Source: Chlorops oryzae (taxonomy: Eukaryota > Arthropoda > Insecta > Diptera > Chloropidae). Taken from it: a stretch of 64,000 nucleotides of DNA. Both the position numbers and the translations under genes were made by a program. The first letter of the stretch is position 1. Each line of letters starts with the position of its first letter. The notes beneath the pieces are model-generated. The model saw nothing but the letters and a program-made list of their open reading frames with translations. It searched no databases and had not been told where the DNA came from. Positions 1 through 10,629 of the stretch are shown here, piece after piece. The stretch is from the NCBI GenBank assembly GCA_020466095.1, contig CM035806.1, positions 138,013,599-138,077,598 of the forward strand, in the 5' to 3' direction.

Positions 1-320
1 AAAACATGTCTTACAACCGTGCGACATATGTGATATCTTATTTGTGATCTTACCCAGGTGAAATAGGATTTTAAAGCGAAGTTTAATTTTTTTATGTCAT
101 GAAATTCTAAAAAGAGCAAACTGAGGCATACAAAGGTTAGCAATTTGATCATTTTCTGTAAAAGTAAAATAAGTTTAAATTTCCTTTGTTTTTCTTGAGC
201 TAAATGAAGTTGAATAAAAAAAAATTGAAGTTCTTTATAAAATCCTATTCTGACTTGGTAAGACCATAAATAAATATGACATATGTACTATGATTTTAAA
301 GGAAATATTACGGAGATTTA
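1..320. other. AT-rich sequence without recognised gene
   Basis: No open reading frame of note, no recognisable element ends and no RNA gene seen. The stretch is AT-rich like the rest of the non-coding sequence here. Confidence 0.5.
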
Positions 321-456
321 GGCTAGGCGCCGACTCCTCAATTTTCAGTTGGCCAAATTAAATTTGGGTACTTTTAATTCCAAGCCAATTTAAAATTTGT
401 GGCAAACACACAAATAAAAATTGGCCAACTGAAACTTGAGTAGTCGGCGCCTAGTC
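321..456. mobile_element. Miniature inverted-repeat element, 136 bp, TTA target duplication
   Basis: Positions 321-356 and 421-456 are reverse complements over 36 bp with three or four mismatches; both contain CTAGGCGCCGACT and CAGTTGGCCAA. The trinucleotide TTA lies directly outside both ends (318-320 and 457-459). Short size, no coding capacity, long terminal inverted repeats and a 3-bp TTA duplication are what is known for PIF/Harbinger-type miniature elements; the superfamily is inferred from the duplication alone. Confidence 0.7.
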
Positions 457-2824
457 TTAGAAAAACATTATAAAAGTATGTGTTAATACAAGCTTTGTCA
501 TACCAAACTTTCTCTCAAAGTTAGGAAATGTATAGAAATTTTTTAAAATTTTCACTTTGGAGGCAAAAAATCCTCAAAGTTGCGAATTAGCAAATGAAAA
601 CTTTATGGCCTGAAAAACGCCTGACAATTGGTTTTTACACTGTACATTTTTTTTTTCTGAAATGCCATGTTTAAGCGTAAACATTTTTCTTTTACAAATT
701 TACTTTTTCGCATAAAATCTTCTCAGGTTTACATTTTAGACTCCTGGTTTCACATGAGCTGTGCTTCACCATGACCCCCTCTACCAACCCTATAAAGAAA
801 ATAGTACGGGACATCCTTTATATATTAAGCCCTAACCTCAATAATAACGTCAGCGGCATTTTTCGAAATTTTGTTTTTCGATGCAATTATGTACGTTTGT
901 GAGTGTTAAATGCATATATCCCTAAAATGTAAAAAGTAAATATTATATATTTAAAAAGATATGGCAATTTGAATTATGTCGTTAGCGGCATATACATATC
1001 GTCCCCTCAGAAAACGACTGTCGTATGTCCCATAAGAAATACATGCGACATACGACAGTCGTTTTCTGAGGGGACGATATGTCACCGCAAAACTAACGAA
1101 AGCGACAAGAAATCGTATACATACTTACATATATTGAATTATTGAAACAGTGTGTATTACTCAAACTCACATTTTTATTACCATTAACTCTGCGACAATA
1201 AAGAAAAACTACTAACTAAAAATTTAGTTTAAAAAAAAAAGAGCAATTGATACGATTTCATTCATCAGAGAGTTATATTTCAATAAAATCTGGAGTCGTC
1301 GCCGTTATGAGAAAAAAAGTTACTCAAAAATTAGAATTGCATTTAGCATGGGAAAGCATATTGATTTCCAGATTAACAGCGTGTTTTTTCCAAACAGAAA
1401 ACTATGCTTTAAGCACGTATTTATTACCACAGATATGCCTCGAACTGCAGCCTGAGAGATTATCAATGTAGAACAATGCAAAAAATTTAGTTTGCACAAA
1501 TAACACCGAAAACTACCTTATTAAGAAAACGTTTATAATCGTAATGCTTAAGTTTAGCCGAGGTGATGTGTGCGCTTTAGTTTTAAAGTATAACGCGAGA
1601 TAAGAAAAACTCGCAGCATGTTGAAAATAAGGGCGATCAGTGAAGTTGAAGATAGAACCGAACGGTAGAAATTCGTATACAATTTTATTGTCTGTATCTT
1701 AGTTTTAAAATAATTTTGTAGTCAAATTTTTTGCATTTGAAGTGACCGGTTCAACAAATTTCTTGTTTCATCGCAAATCAAAGTTTGTTGGAAAATATTG
1801 CTTTTTACATGTAAGGCAACTGGAATTGTGTACGTTTAATATGAAAAAAATGTATTTGTTCTGTGTTTAATTTAAAGAAAATATGTTGCGTTCCACGTTC
1901 TATGTTGGAAATCTTCAATTCCCTCAGTTTTTCATATTTTAGTTGAGCTTTTCTTAATGTAGCGTGTAAAATCCAGAAGTTGGTTTTATAAGAAATAAAA
2001 CAAACTAAACCAAATATTGGCAAAACTATGCCAATAGCTCCCATCCAACTTGAACATAACTCACAACCGCTTTCAAACCGCTTTTTTAGGTTGGCATGTG
2101 GTTGATCAAACAAGAAATTGTGTTTGACGCAACCTTTGGTTCGTTTTGGTAATATATGGGCATAGTTTTGCAGGGCTACATTTCGTTGTATGAAATGGAA
2201 TATCTATATATTATTTGGTTAGTGATTGTGGGTAAGGAGTGACCGGAGCGATCCCTGATCGGAGATTCGCAGTTTAGGGCAGTTTAGTTACGACTCCTCC
2301 ATACATACGCTCTAAAGGGTTTCAACAGTTATTTTTGAAAAACATCAATATTTCGCAACAGAAAGTAAGAATCGTCTTAAAACTGAAAACCACTGGATCT
2401 TCAAAAAAAAGCAAAAATCGAATCCGACCTGAGAAAGTTGTGATTCTAAAGAATTCAATATATCAATGAATAATAAAATTTAAGATAATTAGTACTATAC
2501 TAAGATATGTGTCCTATTGTACATAATGCTTTAAATTATTTTAATAAATGAAAAAAAAAAAAATGGTCATGATGTTGGTGATGTTGTCTGAACGCTTCTA
2601 ACTTATGGATTTGTTTATTTTGGGATCTTAGTTACTATTCCGGTTCTAAACTCTGCACTGCCAAAGTTTCCACTTTTGAATGAATGACTCTGTTAGCAAG
2701 GTGTATAAAGTAGTCGCGCTATTAGCTTATTTCAAAGCATCCCCTTATTCATAATCAAATTTTAAATTTAAAATATTGTTTAAATGTCAAATTTCCATAC
2801 AAAAGCTGAATTTAAAACCACATA
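457..2824. other. Gene-free AT-rich sequence with one strong hairpin
   Basis: Apart from the hairpin at 995-1081 I see only scattered short open frames with no recognisable protein similarity and homopolymer runs. There is no supportable gene. Confidence 0.4.
995..1081. repeat. Perfect 35-bp hairpin
   Basis: Bases 995-1029 and 1047-1081 are exact reverse complements around a 17-base loop. The arms contain GTCCCCTCAGAAAACGACTG and its complement. Weaker complementarity (TCGTTAG and CTAACGA with CGG/CCG nearby) continues outward, so this may be the core of a fold-back or miniature element rather than an isolated hairpin. No target duplication could be fixed. Confidence 0.75.
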
Positions 2825-3983
2825 TTAGTTATAAAGAAATCCTTATTTTCCATATAGATGGCTATATTTTCTGCATCTCGCTTGTTAAGTCCGATTGTTC
2901 CTAGGCATTAGAAAGATGACAGTTCTAGCAAAACTTTTTTCACTTTTGATTGAATGATTCAGTTTTGTATTGAGAGCTTTCAGATGGACATCAGCAAGAG
3001 AAAATTACGCTAATTTACGAAGCTTCGATAAGGGAGAAATAGCAAAGCCAGGCGCTGAAAATGTGAATAGCTTTATCGGACTTCGATACTGTAACAGCCA
3101 ATCAGCAATTTTGGTTTCGTCGATTCTTTCAGTAACTATCGATGTCAAGATGCACAGCATGAAGCATTTCGAAAAGTTGATAAAATTCATGGAAATTAAC
3201 GAGTCGACCGCTGTTATGCATTTCATTGCAAAAGGCTAAAGTTGCACATTGATAGATCAAAGTTTGGAACTTTGAATTAAGCTGGAACATAGAGCTATTT
3301 GTCCACAATGATTAACGCAAAAAAAACTCATGCCGAATTTCACCTGCGACATCGCTCTGAACTCAACAAATCGACCATTTCTGAGCGTTGTGACTGGTGA
3401 TGAAAAGTGGGTCACTTAGACAAACTCAAGCAAAAAGGTTGTCGAAACACGGTGAACCGGAAACGGTGCCAACAGGATTAGCAGGAAGTTTGCTGTGTGT
3501 TTGGTGATTGGCAGGGAATTATCTACTATGATGCTCATACGGCAAAACTTTAACTCGGACACTACTGTCAACAATTACCGTCGAAGGAAGCAATTATAAG
3601 CGCCAGTTTGGCCAATAGGAGAGGAATTGTGTTCCATCAGGACAACCAGCCACACACATCGATAGTGACTCGCAGAAGCTCCAGGATTTTGGTTGGGAGG
3701 TTCTTCTGCATACCTTATATCCGACCTGGCACCAAGTGATTACCATCTGTTCTGTCCATGGCGAAAATTTCTGGTGAAACATTGCTTCAAGAGATTCTGA
3801 ATTCGACTGTCTCAATTTTTTGCTAATAGGAACAGGGTTTTATGAGAGAGCATATGAAATTACCTTTAAATGCAACAAGTTATCGCAAAACGGCCATATT
3901 TGACCTAAATCGGGTCATTCTAATATCTTAAATAAAGCCCTCAATTTAATGCAAAATAATGGATTTCTTTTACTACAACCTAA
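2825..3983 (+). mobile_element. Decayed mariner, mellifera/cecropia-like type, copy 1
   Basis: This is the most degraded of three copies of one mariner family in the window (others at 11272-12518 and 60419-61704). It starts TTAGTTATAAAGAAATCC, ends at CTACAACCTAA and is flanked by TA on both sides (2823-2824, 3984-3985). The transposase frame would start at the ATG at 2984 (MDISK-like). Many one-base deletions break it, and only short pieces such as the GDEKWVT-like and FHQDN-like catalytic neighbourhoods survive in changing frames. At 1159 bp it is about 130 bp shorter than the longest copy. It cannot encode an active enzyme. Confidence 0.85.
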
Positions 3984-4015
3984 TATATACAAAATCTCAT
4001 TGACCCAAGAACTCT

Positions 4016-4553
4016 AAAGCCTAAATTCCAATAGCGCAGAAGCTGCAGGAAATTTCATGCTGCAGGAGGTGCAGGAAAAATTCAATTTCCAATAATGCGT
4101 GTGCATGAGCATGCCATTGCTGCGGTTTTGGATCTGAACTTGACTCAGTACATTTTTAGCTACTCTTGTACTCGTCTTATTTTCTATGAACGGAATGTAA
4201 ATTCCCTTTTACTTAGCAAATAAGTTATAGAAATCATAAATATAGAGACCGATGCTTAAAAGAAAATATAATTTAATGCATATTAATTGATTAAGGAAGA
4301 AAAGGATACGTCCGTAGTACCAAGTACCATAAAAAAGTACTCAATAGTTTCTACAACACTGTTATATTCCGTTCTTCAACTGTTATACTCAGCTGTCATG
4401 TTGCTCACGCGCAGGAAACATTCAATTTTTCGAACTCGTGCGTGTGCGTGAGCGTGCAGGAAATTGATTCGAACTAGTTCCATATGTTTTCATGTGTTGA
4501 ATGTTTGCAGGTATTCACGTTACGCAGCTCCTGCGCAATTGGAATTCAGGCTT
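4016..4553. mobile_element. Palindromic-ended miniature element (about 540 bp)
   Basis: The ends 4016-4046 and 4524-4553 are imperfect inverted repeats of about 30 bp (AAGCCTAAATTCCAATAGCGC against GCGCAATTGGAATTCAGGCTT read inverted). Inside are repeats of a GCAGGAAA..ATTCAATTT motif and of GCGTGTGCRTGAGCRTGC. There is no coding capacity. The right end abuts the Penelope-like fragment that starts at about 4554. No target duplication could be fixed. Confidence 0.55.
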
Positions 4554-4972
4554 AAAGAACACAATTAAACAAGAGCAATTCAATTTTGCATATAAACCTC
4601 ACACAACACTGGGAAATGTCTTTACAAAAACAAAAGACAAATTTCCAAAAGAACAACAAAACTTAGTGTATGAGATCAAGTGCAAAGGGAACAAGGACAA
4701 AAATTGCGATCTGATTTACATAGGGACAACAAAGAGAGCACTCAGTACTAGACTCTCAGAGCACGAAACAGACGAAACAAAAAACGAAACACAGCACTAG
4801 CTTGCCACTTGACAACGGAAGGGCACACAGCTGATTTCGAAAACGCGCGAATATTAGACATAGAAAGACGATGGAACACTAGACTAACGCTAGAAACCTT
4901 AAGGATACAACAACCATAAACGCAGGCGATGAACTTCAAAGAGGACGAAGACAAAATCAGCTGTGCATATAC

Positions 4973-5206
4973 CATATATAACTATATATGTCACTCAGGA
5001 GCCGTTTCTATTTTGGCTCTTTTCAACACGGTCTTCGGTACCCATCACGGTCTTGGGTACCCACCAAAATGCGCATTTTTCACTTAGGTACTCACCAAAA
5101 GTATTTCTTTCTCGCTCTTTTTTTGCCTGTCGAGTAACATCTCTTTCTAACTGGCGCGAAATGTCCCGCCCAAAATCTATGAGAGTGACATATATAGTAA
5201 TATATG
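4973..5206. mobile_element. 234-bp miniature DNA element, copy A, 8-bp target duplication
   Basis: It is bounded by perfect 8-bp duplications GCATATAC (4965-4972 and 5207-5214). The ends are 24-bp inverted repeats with one mismatch, beginning CATATATAACTATATATG. The interior carries GGTACCCA..GGTCTTGGGTACCCACC repeats. It is the same length as copy B (8815-9048) and nearly identical. Eight-bp duplications occur in the hAT, P and Merlin groups; the CA...TG ends fit P better than typical hAT, but the superfamily is open. It sits inside the Penelope-like fragment. Confidence 0.9.
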
Positions 5207-5428
5207 GCATATACAAATGCTTTAATTTAGAAGCATTCAATCTTGACTACTCCAAACATTCGGACCGAATTAGAGGGAAAAAAGTTTTTTGAAGAAAATG
5301 TAATATAGAAAATGTAAAAATTAATATTTTATACAAAAATGTAAGTTTAAAAAGATTTTTTCTAAAAATGTAAATTTTAATTGTAAAATTTTAAATGTGT
5401 GAAAAAAATATATTCTCAATAAAATAGA

Positions 5429-5471
5429 CTCCCTGAGGAAAACTACATAGCTAGTCGAAACGCGTAGGAGG
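5429..5471 (+). ncRNA. Hammerhead ribozyme-like motif (Penelope type)
   Basis: The catalytic core can be read as CTGAGGA (5433-5439, consensus CUGANGA) and GAAA (5457-5460). A helix II forms from ACTA and TAGT around the loop CATAGC. A very short helix III forms from AC and GT around GC, giving the GTA cleavage triplet (5464-5466). Helix I pairs CTCC (before the core) with GGAG (5467-5470). Minimal type I hammerheads of this shape are known from the terminal repeats of Penelope-like elements, and this one lies just downstream of a GIY-YIG remnant on the same strand. Cleavage is inferred; no activity is shown. Confidence 0.72.
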
Positions 5472-5866
5472 AAAAAGGAATTCGGAATCTTTTGAATTGC
5501 CTCAAACTTGTCGACCAATAAACCCGCCCTATAACACAACGATTATCTCCTTTTAAATTGCTACGCCACAGCCCACAGCCTAACTGGCTGGAAACAGTCG
5601 CCGCGTATCGTAACGTGACGTTGGTGAAAGGTAGCAGTTAGTGGAACGCGGCAACGTATCAGCTGTTTTTAAATAATTTTCGATTTCGAAAACGAAATTT
5701 GTTGAATCGAAATCGGATTTTCATGACGGTATTACAATCGGAATGTTTAATATTAATAAAAATTTTGTATTTCTTATTCTATGAACTTGCCTTCGTCCAT
5801 TTTCACGAATTTGTTTTGTGAGATTGGCTCCTCGTGGTTCCTCATGGCTCCTCATTCGAAACGTAT

Positions 5867-6384
5867 AAAGGCTCAGGGCAAAATAAACTACACAGACCCG
5901 CTGCACAGACCGATGTGTCGTGTATGATGCTGTTTGAGCTGTTTGTGCAGATGTCTGTGCAAATATGAAATCGTTTTGATTTTTGGCCGCGCTGCACAAA
6001 CAGGTCTGATCGTCTATGGCGAGTTTTATTCAGTCTTGAGAGATTTTGCAGCGCAAGCTCATCTGTACGGAAAATATGACACAGGATAAAAGTTTTTGGG
6101 AAGAATTTATTGAACAATGTAAAAGTCTGAGCAGTGTATGGCGTACGAAACTGTTTGTGCAGAGCACTCGCTGCGCAGCGGGTCTGTGTCGTTTATTTTG
6201 CCCTTTACTCTTGATTGAACGTTACTTGACTTAACTTATAGAAATCTGTTTTCCACAGATTCTTATCTTAAGTCAAATTAAGTTTTCAGTAACTGCTCCC
6301 ATAGAAAATGTACTAAACACATCAAGTCAGCTGATTAAATAAGTAAAGTCAAGTTACGTTCAATCAAGAGTAACTGAGCCTTAA
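5867..6384. mobile_element. Second-level palindromic element (AAGGCTCAG ends)
   Basis: The ends read AAAGGCTCAG (5867-5876) and CTGAGCCTTA (6375-6384). Just inside the right end, and immediately after the inner insertion on the left, are 35-bp inverted repeats TTACTCTTGATTGAACGT... (6205-6239 and 6339-6373). The simplest reading is a small element of about 190 bp whose left arm was split between CTCAG and TTACTC by the third-level element at 5875-6204. Confidence 0.55.
5875..6204. mobile_element. Third-level palindromic element (AGGGCAAAATAAAC ends)
   Basis: Bases 5875-5908 and 6171-6204 are inverted repeats over 34 bp with two mismatches (AGGGCAAAATAAAC, then ACACAGACCCGCTGC). Further complementary segments such as CTGTTTGTGCAG occur inside. 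It is non-coding and about 330 bp long. Its position inside the arm of another palindromic element makes it the youngest of the three. Confidence 0.65.
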
Positions 6385-6522
6385 GTTGACACGTCAAAAA
6401 TCTAAATTCAATAGGTTCATCCGTCACGTTACGTTACGATACGTCATGACTGGTCACATATACTCAGGTTGAATGAGCTAAAACGTCATGTTACTATACG
6501 ATACGCTGTGACTGTTTCCAGC

Positions 6523-8564
6523 TTAAAGTAGCACTACCTTGTATACTTGTACCAAAGTTGTACCATATTTTTTTCAATACCCATAAACATTTTACTAACA
6601 CACTCACAATTTTAGAAATTGAACACCAACTTGACTTCAGTTTTGCTTTCAAGCTCTGTTTCAATTTTACGTTCAAGTTTTTAACGGCTGATCATAGTTG
6701 CATAGCATTCTAAGATATTTCTTTGACGACGACATCTTGAAAATAAAATTGTCTTTCAAGTTGCGTGCAGTCTACTGCATAGCTTCAATTTTAAAGAATT
6801 TTTACAAACAGTAGGTGTGCTCAACTTGAAAGCAAATTATTGAACGTGTGACTGCAGTGTAAACTGTATACTCAGCTTTAGAGATATCATATTCTTTTTG
6901 TATCGATTAACAACCGTTTTGTTGACGCTCAGTGGTATAGACTTTTTTCTTGGTATACATCAGTAATCCGTCGATATACAACCATTTCACATTCTATTTA
7001 AAGTGACGTAGAATATTGAAGCATTGAACAAGTATAAAAATTCTGAATAGAACTGGACGTTTTTAGCTGAACTATCGCTGCGTTGATTTTCGCCGAGAAC
7101 TTTATCTGTAAACAATATTAATACGGTAAAGAATGTTCCTTCAAAATATACACACGAAAACCTAATTAAATTCTTTTTGTGCGTACTACAAGCCAGACAT
7201 ATGTATGTATGTAAATATAATAGAAACGAATATGAAATGTGAGATACACTTTAAGCTGTGTATTTTGAATTTGTTTAATTTTTCTTCTATAGTAGAGCAC
7301 GGATAAATTCAACACGGGTAAATATTAAAAAATAGTAAGTGCATGGGTCTTTGGTGCCTTTTTTATGCCTTATGAATATGCCCAGATTAATGTGTATGGA
7401 ATGCAGAGGTGCAAAAACAAAAAAAAAAAAAAAAAGAAACGTGTTGCATTTATCCGCAATTTACTGAACCCTTATTAATTTTAATCTTAAAAATTTGTGC
7501 GGATAGGTTAAAAAAAAGAGGCGTGGTCGTGTGTTGCCAGAGGCATGCCAGGCTTGGGGTAGGGTCTAGTATTTTTAAATTGCATTACACTATATGATCA
7601 AGGTGGGTCTTATGCGAAACTCATACTTTACGCACATACAAATCATGTTATCCTTTTGGTATCAACAAAGAAAAATCAATATTTGGGGGCGTGGAAGTTA
7701 TGTGGCCGTATCATTTACCCCATCCTCCTCGTTCTAGTCGGTTGTGAAAGATCATAAACATTTTCCCCAACAGATTTTATTTGTTTTGGATTTAACTCCC
7801 CAATTTCGGATATTTCCGATTACCAGTGTGATATGAATCCGAACTATTTTAATACCATAGATTTAAAATCGTAATTCTTAAAAATGAATGAAATTATATT
7901 GCGTGCTGACAGGTGGAAGATATCTATTGTAAATTGGAAAGAAATATGAAAATGTGTGCACAGTTTATAAAGTCATAATGTTATCAGTTTTTTTTGGCAA
8001 ATAACAATAAAATTCATATTTTTGCATTAAAGTAATCATTAAGGGATACTCTTTTGTCAATGGAACTCTGCACATTAAAATTGAACCCAGTGAATTCGAA
8101 TTTCTTAAAACATTTTGTTCAATCTAAAATTCACTTATAATTTCTGAGGAATTCTAAATTGCGGAGTTCCAATTTTTCGGGGCGCACTATACTTTGAATG
8201 CACTGCACCAAATAAAGTATTGAAATCACTTAAAAAATAGAAAAGTTATGGCCTAGTTTTTGACCATACTCTTATTGGCCAAAAATTTTCTTGACGTGTA
8301 TGTTAAGACACTTAAATAAGTTGACCAAAAAAACTAAAAATTGAGCTGCAAAAACAGGTTTCCAATTTCTATGAACTTTTTATTTGTTTAATGCCGACAA
8401 ACCAAACGGAATGGTGTCTTTATGGCACAATTTAAATGAAATGGTCTTCGACACTTTTACATAGAATCGAGTTGGTGCTTCTTAACTTTAATGTTAAATC
8501 CTTCATGCAGCACACGGAGACGTCCAAATGTTGTTGGCAGAAAAGTATGGATGTGTCCATCTAT
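6523..8564. other. Gene-free sequence
   Basis: No supportable gene. There is an A-rich run around 7418-7435 and several weakly complementary tracts between 6590 and 6850 that I could not turn into a defined element. Confidence 0.4.
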
Positions 8565-9186
8565 TACTACGTTTATGCGTCAGCTATACGCAAATAAAAA
8601 TAATTCGCAAATAGTTAACTCACTGTTTATACGGCAGTTCAAATACGCAAATAGCGCAACTTTTCAGTGCTGCCTGACTAAAAAATACAATTGCGTGGCA
8701 AGATATGCATTTTTCGAAAACATATGTTTTGCATGGGTTAGTTCTACCATATCGTAAAAAATAGGAAAATCGTAAAAAATAAGTGGCAACACCTTTAGCA
8801 TTATTTGCAAATAGCATATATAACTATATATGTCACTCAGGAGCCGTTTCTATTTTGGCTCTTTTCAACACGGTCTTGGGTACCCACCATGGTCTTGGGT
8901 ACCCACCAAAATGAGCATTATTCACTTAGGTACTCACCAAAAGTATTTCTCTCTCGCTCTTTTTTTGCCTGTCGAGTAACATCTCTTTCTAACTGGCGCG
9001 AAATGTCCCGCCCAAAATCTATGAGAGTGACATATATAGTAATATATGGCAAATAGCTTCGTTATTCACGACTTATTTTCGCGACTTTCTTATTTGCAAA
9101 TAAGAATTCAACTCAGCGTTTATGTGGGGAAATTTGCTATTTGCAATATTTTTATTTGCAAATAAGGCATACGCATAAACGTAGTA
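8565..9186. mobile_element. Palindromic element rich in GCAAATA, split by a 234-bp element
   Basis: The ends TACTACGTTTATGCGT (8565-8580) and ACGCATAAACGTAGTA (9171-9186) are perfect 16-bp inverted repeats. Both arms continue with repeated GCAAATA and TATTTGC words. Without the nested copy (8815-9048) and its duplication the element would be about 380 bp. It is non-coding, and the target duplication is unresolved. Confidence 0.6.
8815..9048. mobile_element. 234-bp miniature DNA element, copy B, 8-bp target duplication
   Basis: Perfect 8-bp duplications GCAAATAG flank it (8807-8814 and 9049-9056). It has the same 24-bp terminal inverted repeats and the same 234-bp length as copy A at 4973-5206, with only about a handful of substitutions. 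It inserted into one of the GCAAATA words of the palindromic element at 8565-9186. No coding sequence. Confidence 0.92.
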
Positions 9187-9491
9187 TATGTCCACTTATA
9201 ATCTTTCGAGCTATTTGCGTCTCTGCAAAAATATAAAAATAGAGTCCATATATAGTGCAACTATAGTACAATATAGTTATTGCCAAGGCGGCAAAAAATA
9301 TAACCACAGGAGAATTTCGATACTTTCAACCTTTTTATCAAAGGCCAGTTTCGTTTAACGAAAAATTTGCATTATCGAAACCAAAAAAATATCAATTATT
9401 TTGATTTTTTAATAAGGCTCTAATATGCAATAAAATAACAAAAAGTTTGTACTACCTTATTATTTCATATTTTATTTTATGCCATATTCCA

Positions 9492-10629
9492 TCAGGAACA
9501 TAGGCTATTTACATAGAATCTCCAGTTATTTCGGTCTAAAGCTAAGTATCTAAGTTCGTTGAAAGATTTGCCGGTTTCATTCAAGATGGTCCTTCGCCAA
9601 GTGGTTCGCGGTCGTCCTCGCCTTCGGGAGCCTGGCGGGTTCCACTCTAGTGTTGCGTGGCAAATTTCGTCATACGGCTTCCTGAGCGTGTAGCCCAACC
9701 AGTTGTACTTGCGCCTTCTAATTTGGATGTTGATGTCTTCTTGCCTAGTGAGTAGGAGGAGGTTTTCATTTGAGATTACGCGGGGCCACCAGATCTTAAG
9801 TTGTTGCGTAGGCATCGGTGAGTAAAGACTTGTAGCATCTGCCTTATTTTAGCGCTAACTAGCCACGTTTCGGAACCAAAGAGGAGCACGGATTTGACGC
9901 ATGCGTTGTGGACATTATTTTTTGTCGCCGTGGATAATTCGTTTGAGCGCCAAATATTGCGTAAACTGGCGAAGGCAGCTCGTGCTTTATTTATTCTGCT
10001 TTGAACGTCTTGTGTTGCGCCGCCCGTAGTGGTAATTATGCTTCCTAAGTAGCAAAAATCGTTGACATTTTCTATTTCCTCGTTGTTTACCTTAAAAGTC
10101 GGTGTGTGAGATGTTTTGATCGTGCATGCTTTAGTCTTTGAAACGTTTATGCGCAGTCCCGCTGCCGCGGCTGTAGCGCATAAATCGTCGATGTTTGCTT
10201 GCATATGTTCCTTGTTTGATGCGAGTAAAACTATGTCGTCGGCATATTCAAGGTCTTCGAGATGTTGATTGACCCTCCACGTGATCCCTCGTCTTCTGGC
10301 AGCAACTGATTTTAGTATGCAGTCTAAGGTCACTGCGAATAGTAGAGGGGACAAGAGGCATCCTTGTTTGACACCGGTTTGTGTATTAAAAGGGTCGCTA
10401 GCACTACCGCAGTGCACGACTCTCGCAGAGGCTCCCGCATATTGAGCTTTGATGACATTGATAATTTTTTCTGGAACTCCCACGCTTTGTAAGGCAAGCC
10501 AAATAACATCGCGATCAATGGAATCGAAAGCTTTCAAGAAGTCGATAAACACTAGGAAGAGCGTCGAATTATATTCGTTGCACTGCTCTATAATCAGTCG
10601 CAAGCTATTTATGTGGTCAACGCCACACC
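9492..10629 (-). pseudogene. RTE reverse transcriptase catalytic core and C-terminal tail
   Basis: It continues the segment at 13598-13935 across the mariner insertion. Seen in order are LVFIDFLKAFDSIDR (first catalytic Asp), GVKQGCLLSPLLF, EYADDIVLLAS (YADD catalytic pair), KTKACTI, YLGSIITTTGG, and then the RTE-type tail with WLGYTLRKPYDE and GRPRTTWRR. A frame change near 9800 separates the core from the tail. The polymerase residues are intact, but the gene is dead through the insertion and frameshifts. Confidence 0.88.

Larger units (their letters stand above)
4554..5540 (+). mobile_element. Penelope-like element, 3' fragment with GIY-YIG endonuclease remnant
   Basis: The + strand encodes the linker and C-terminal endonuclease of a Penelope-like retroelement. 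The segment FAYKPHTTLGN is followed by LVYEIKC and DLIYIGTTKRALSTRLSEH, the N-terminal GIY-YIG motif. After a frameshift near 4785 come ACHLTTEGHTADFEN and RILDIERRWNTRL, typical of the C-terminal half. In this family GIY-YIG nicks DNA for target-primed reverse transcription. The reverse transcriptase is missing on the left, where the 4016-4553 element abuts. A 234-bp DNA element (4973-5206) splits the 3' part. Downstream lies a hammerhead-like motif (5429-5471), as known for Penelope terminal repeats. The element is dead. Confidence 0.8.
5587..6522. mobile_element. Outer palindromic element holding nested smaller ones
   Basis: Left end 5587-5622 (GCTGGAAACAGTCGCCGCG...) and right end 6483-6522 are imperfect inverted repeats of about 36-40 bp; both contain GGAAACAGTC and GCGTATCG. 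Between them lie two further palindromic units (5867-6384 and 5875-6204). No protein-coding sequence is seen. Target duplications were not resolved. Confidence 0.6.

Noticed and set aside
1805..2113. Minus-strand 102-codon frame
   Set aside because: One hydrophobic stretch and nothing else; no recognisable domain.
6590..6850. Further palindromic element
   Set aside because: Words such as TTGCTTTCAAG and CTTGAAAGCAA are complementary, but no ends or duplications could be defined.
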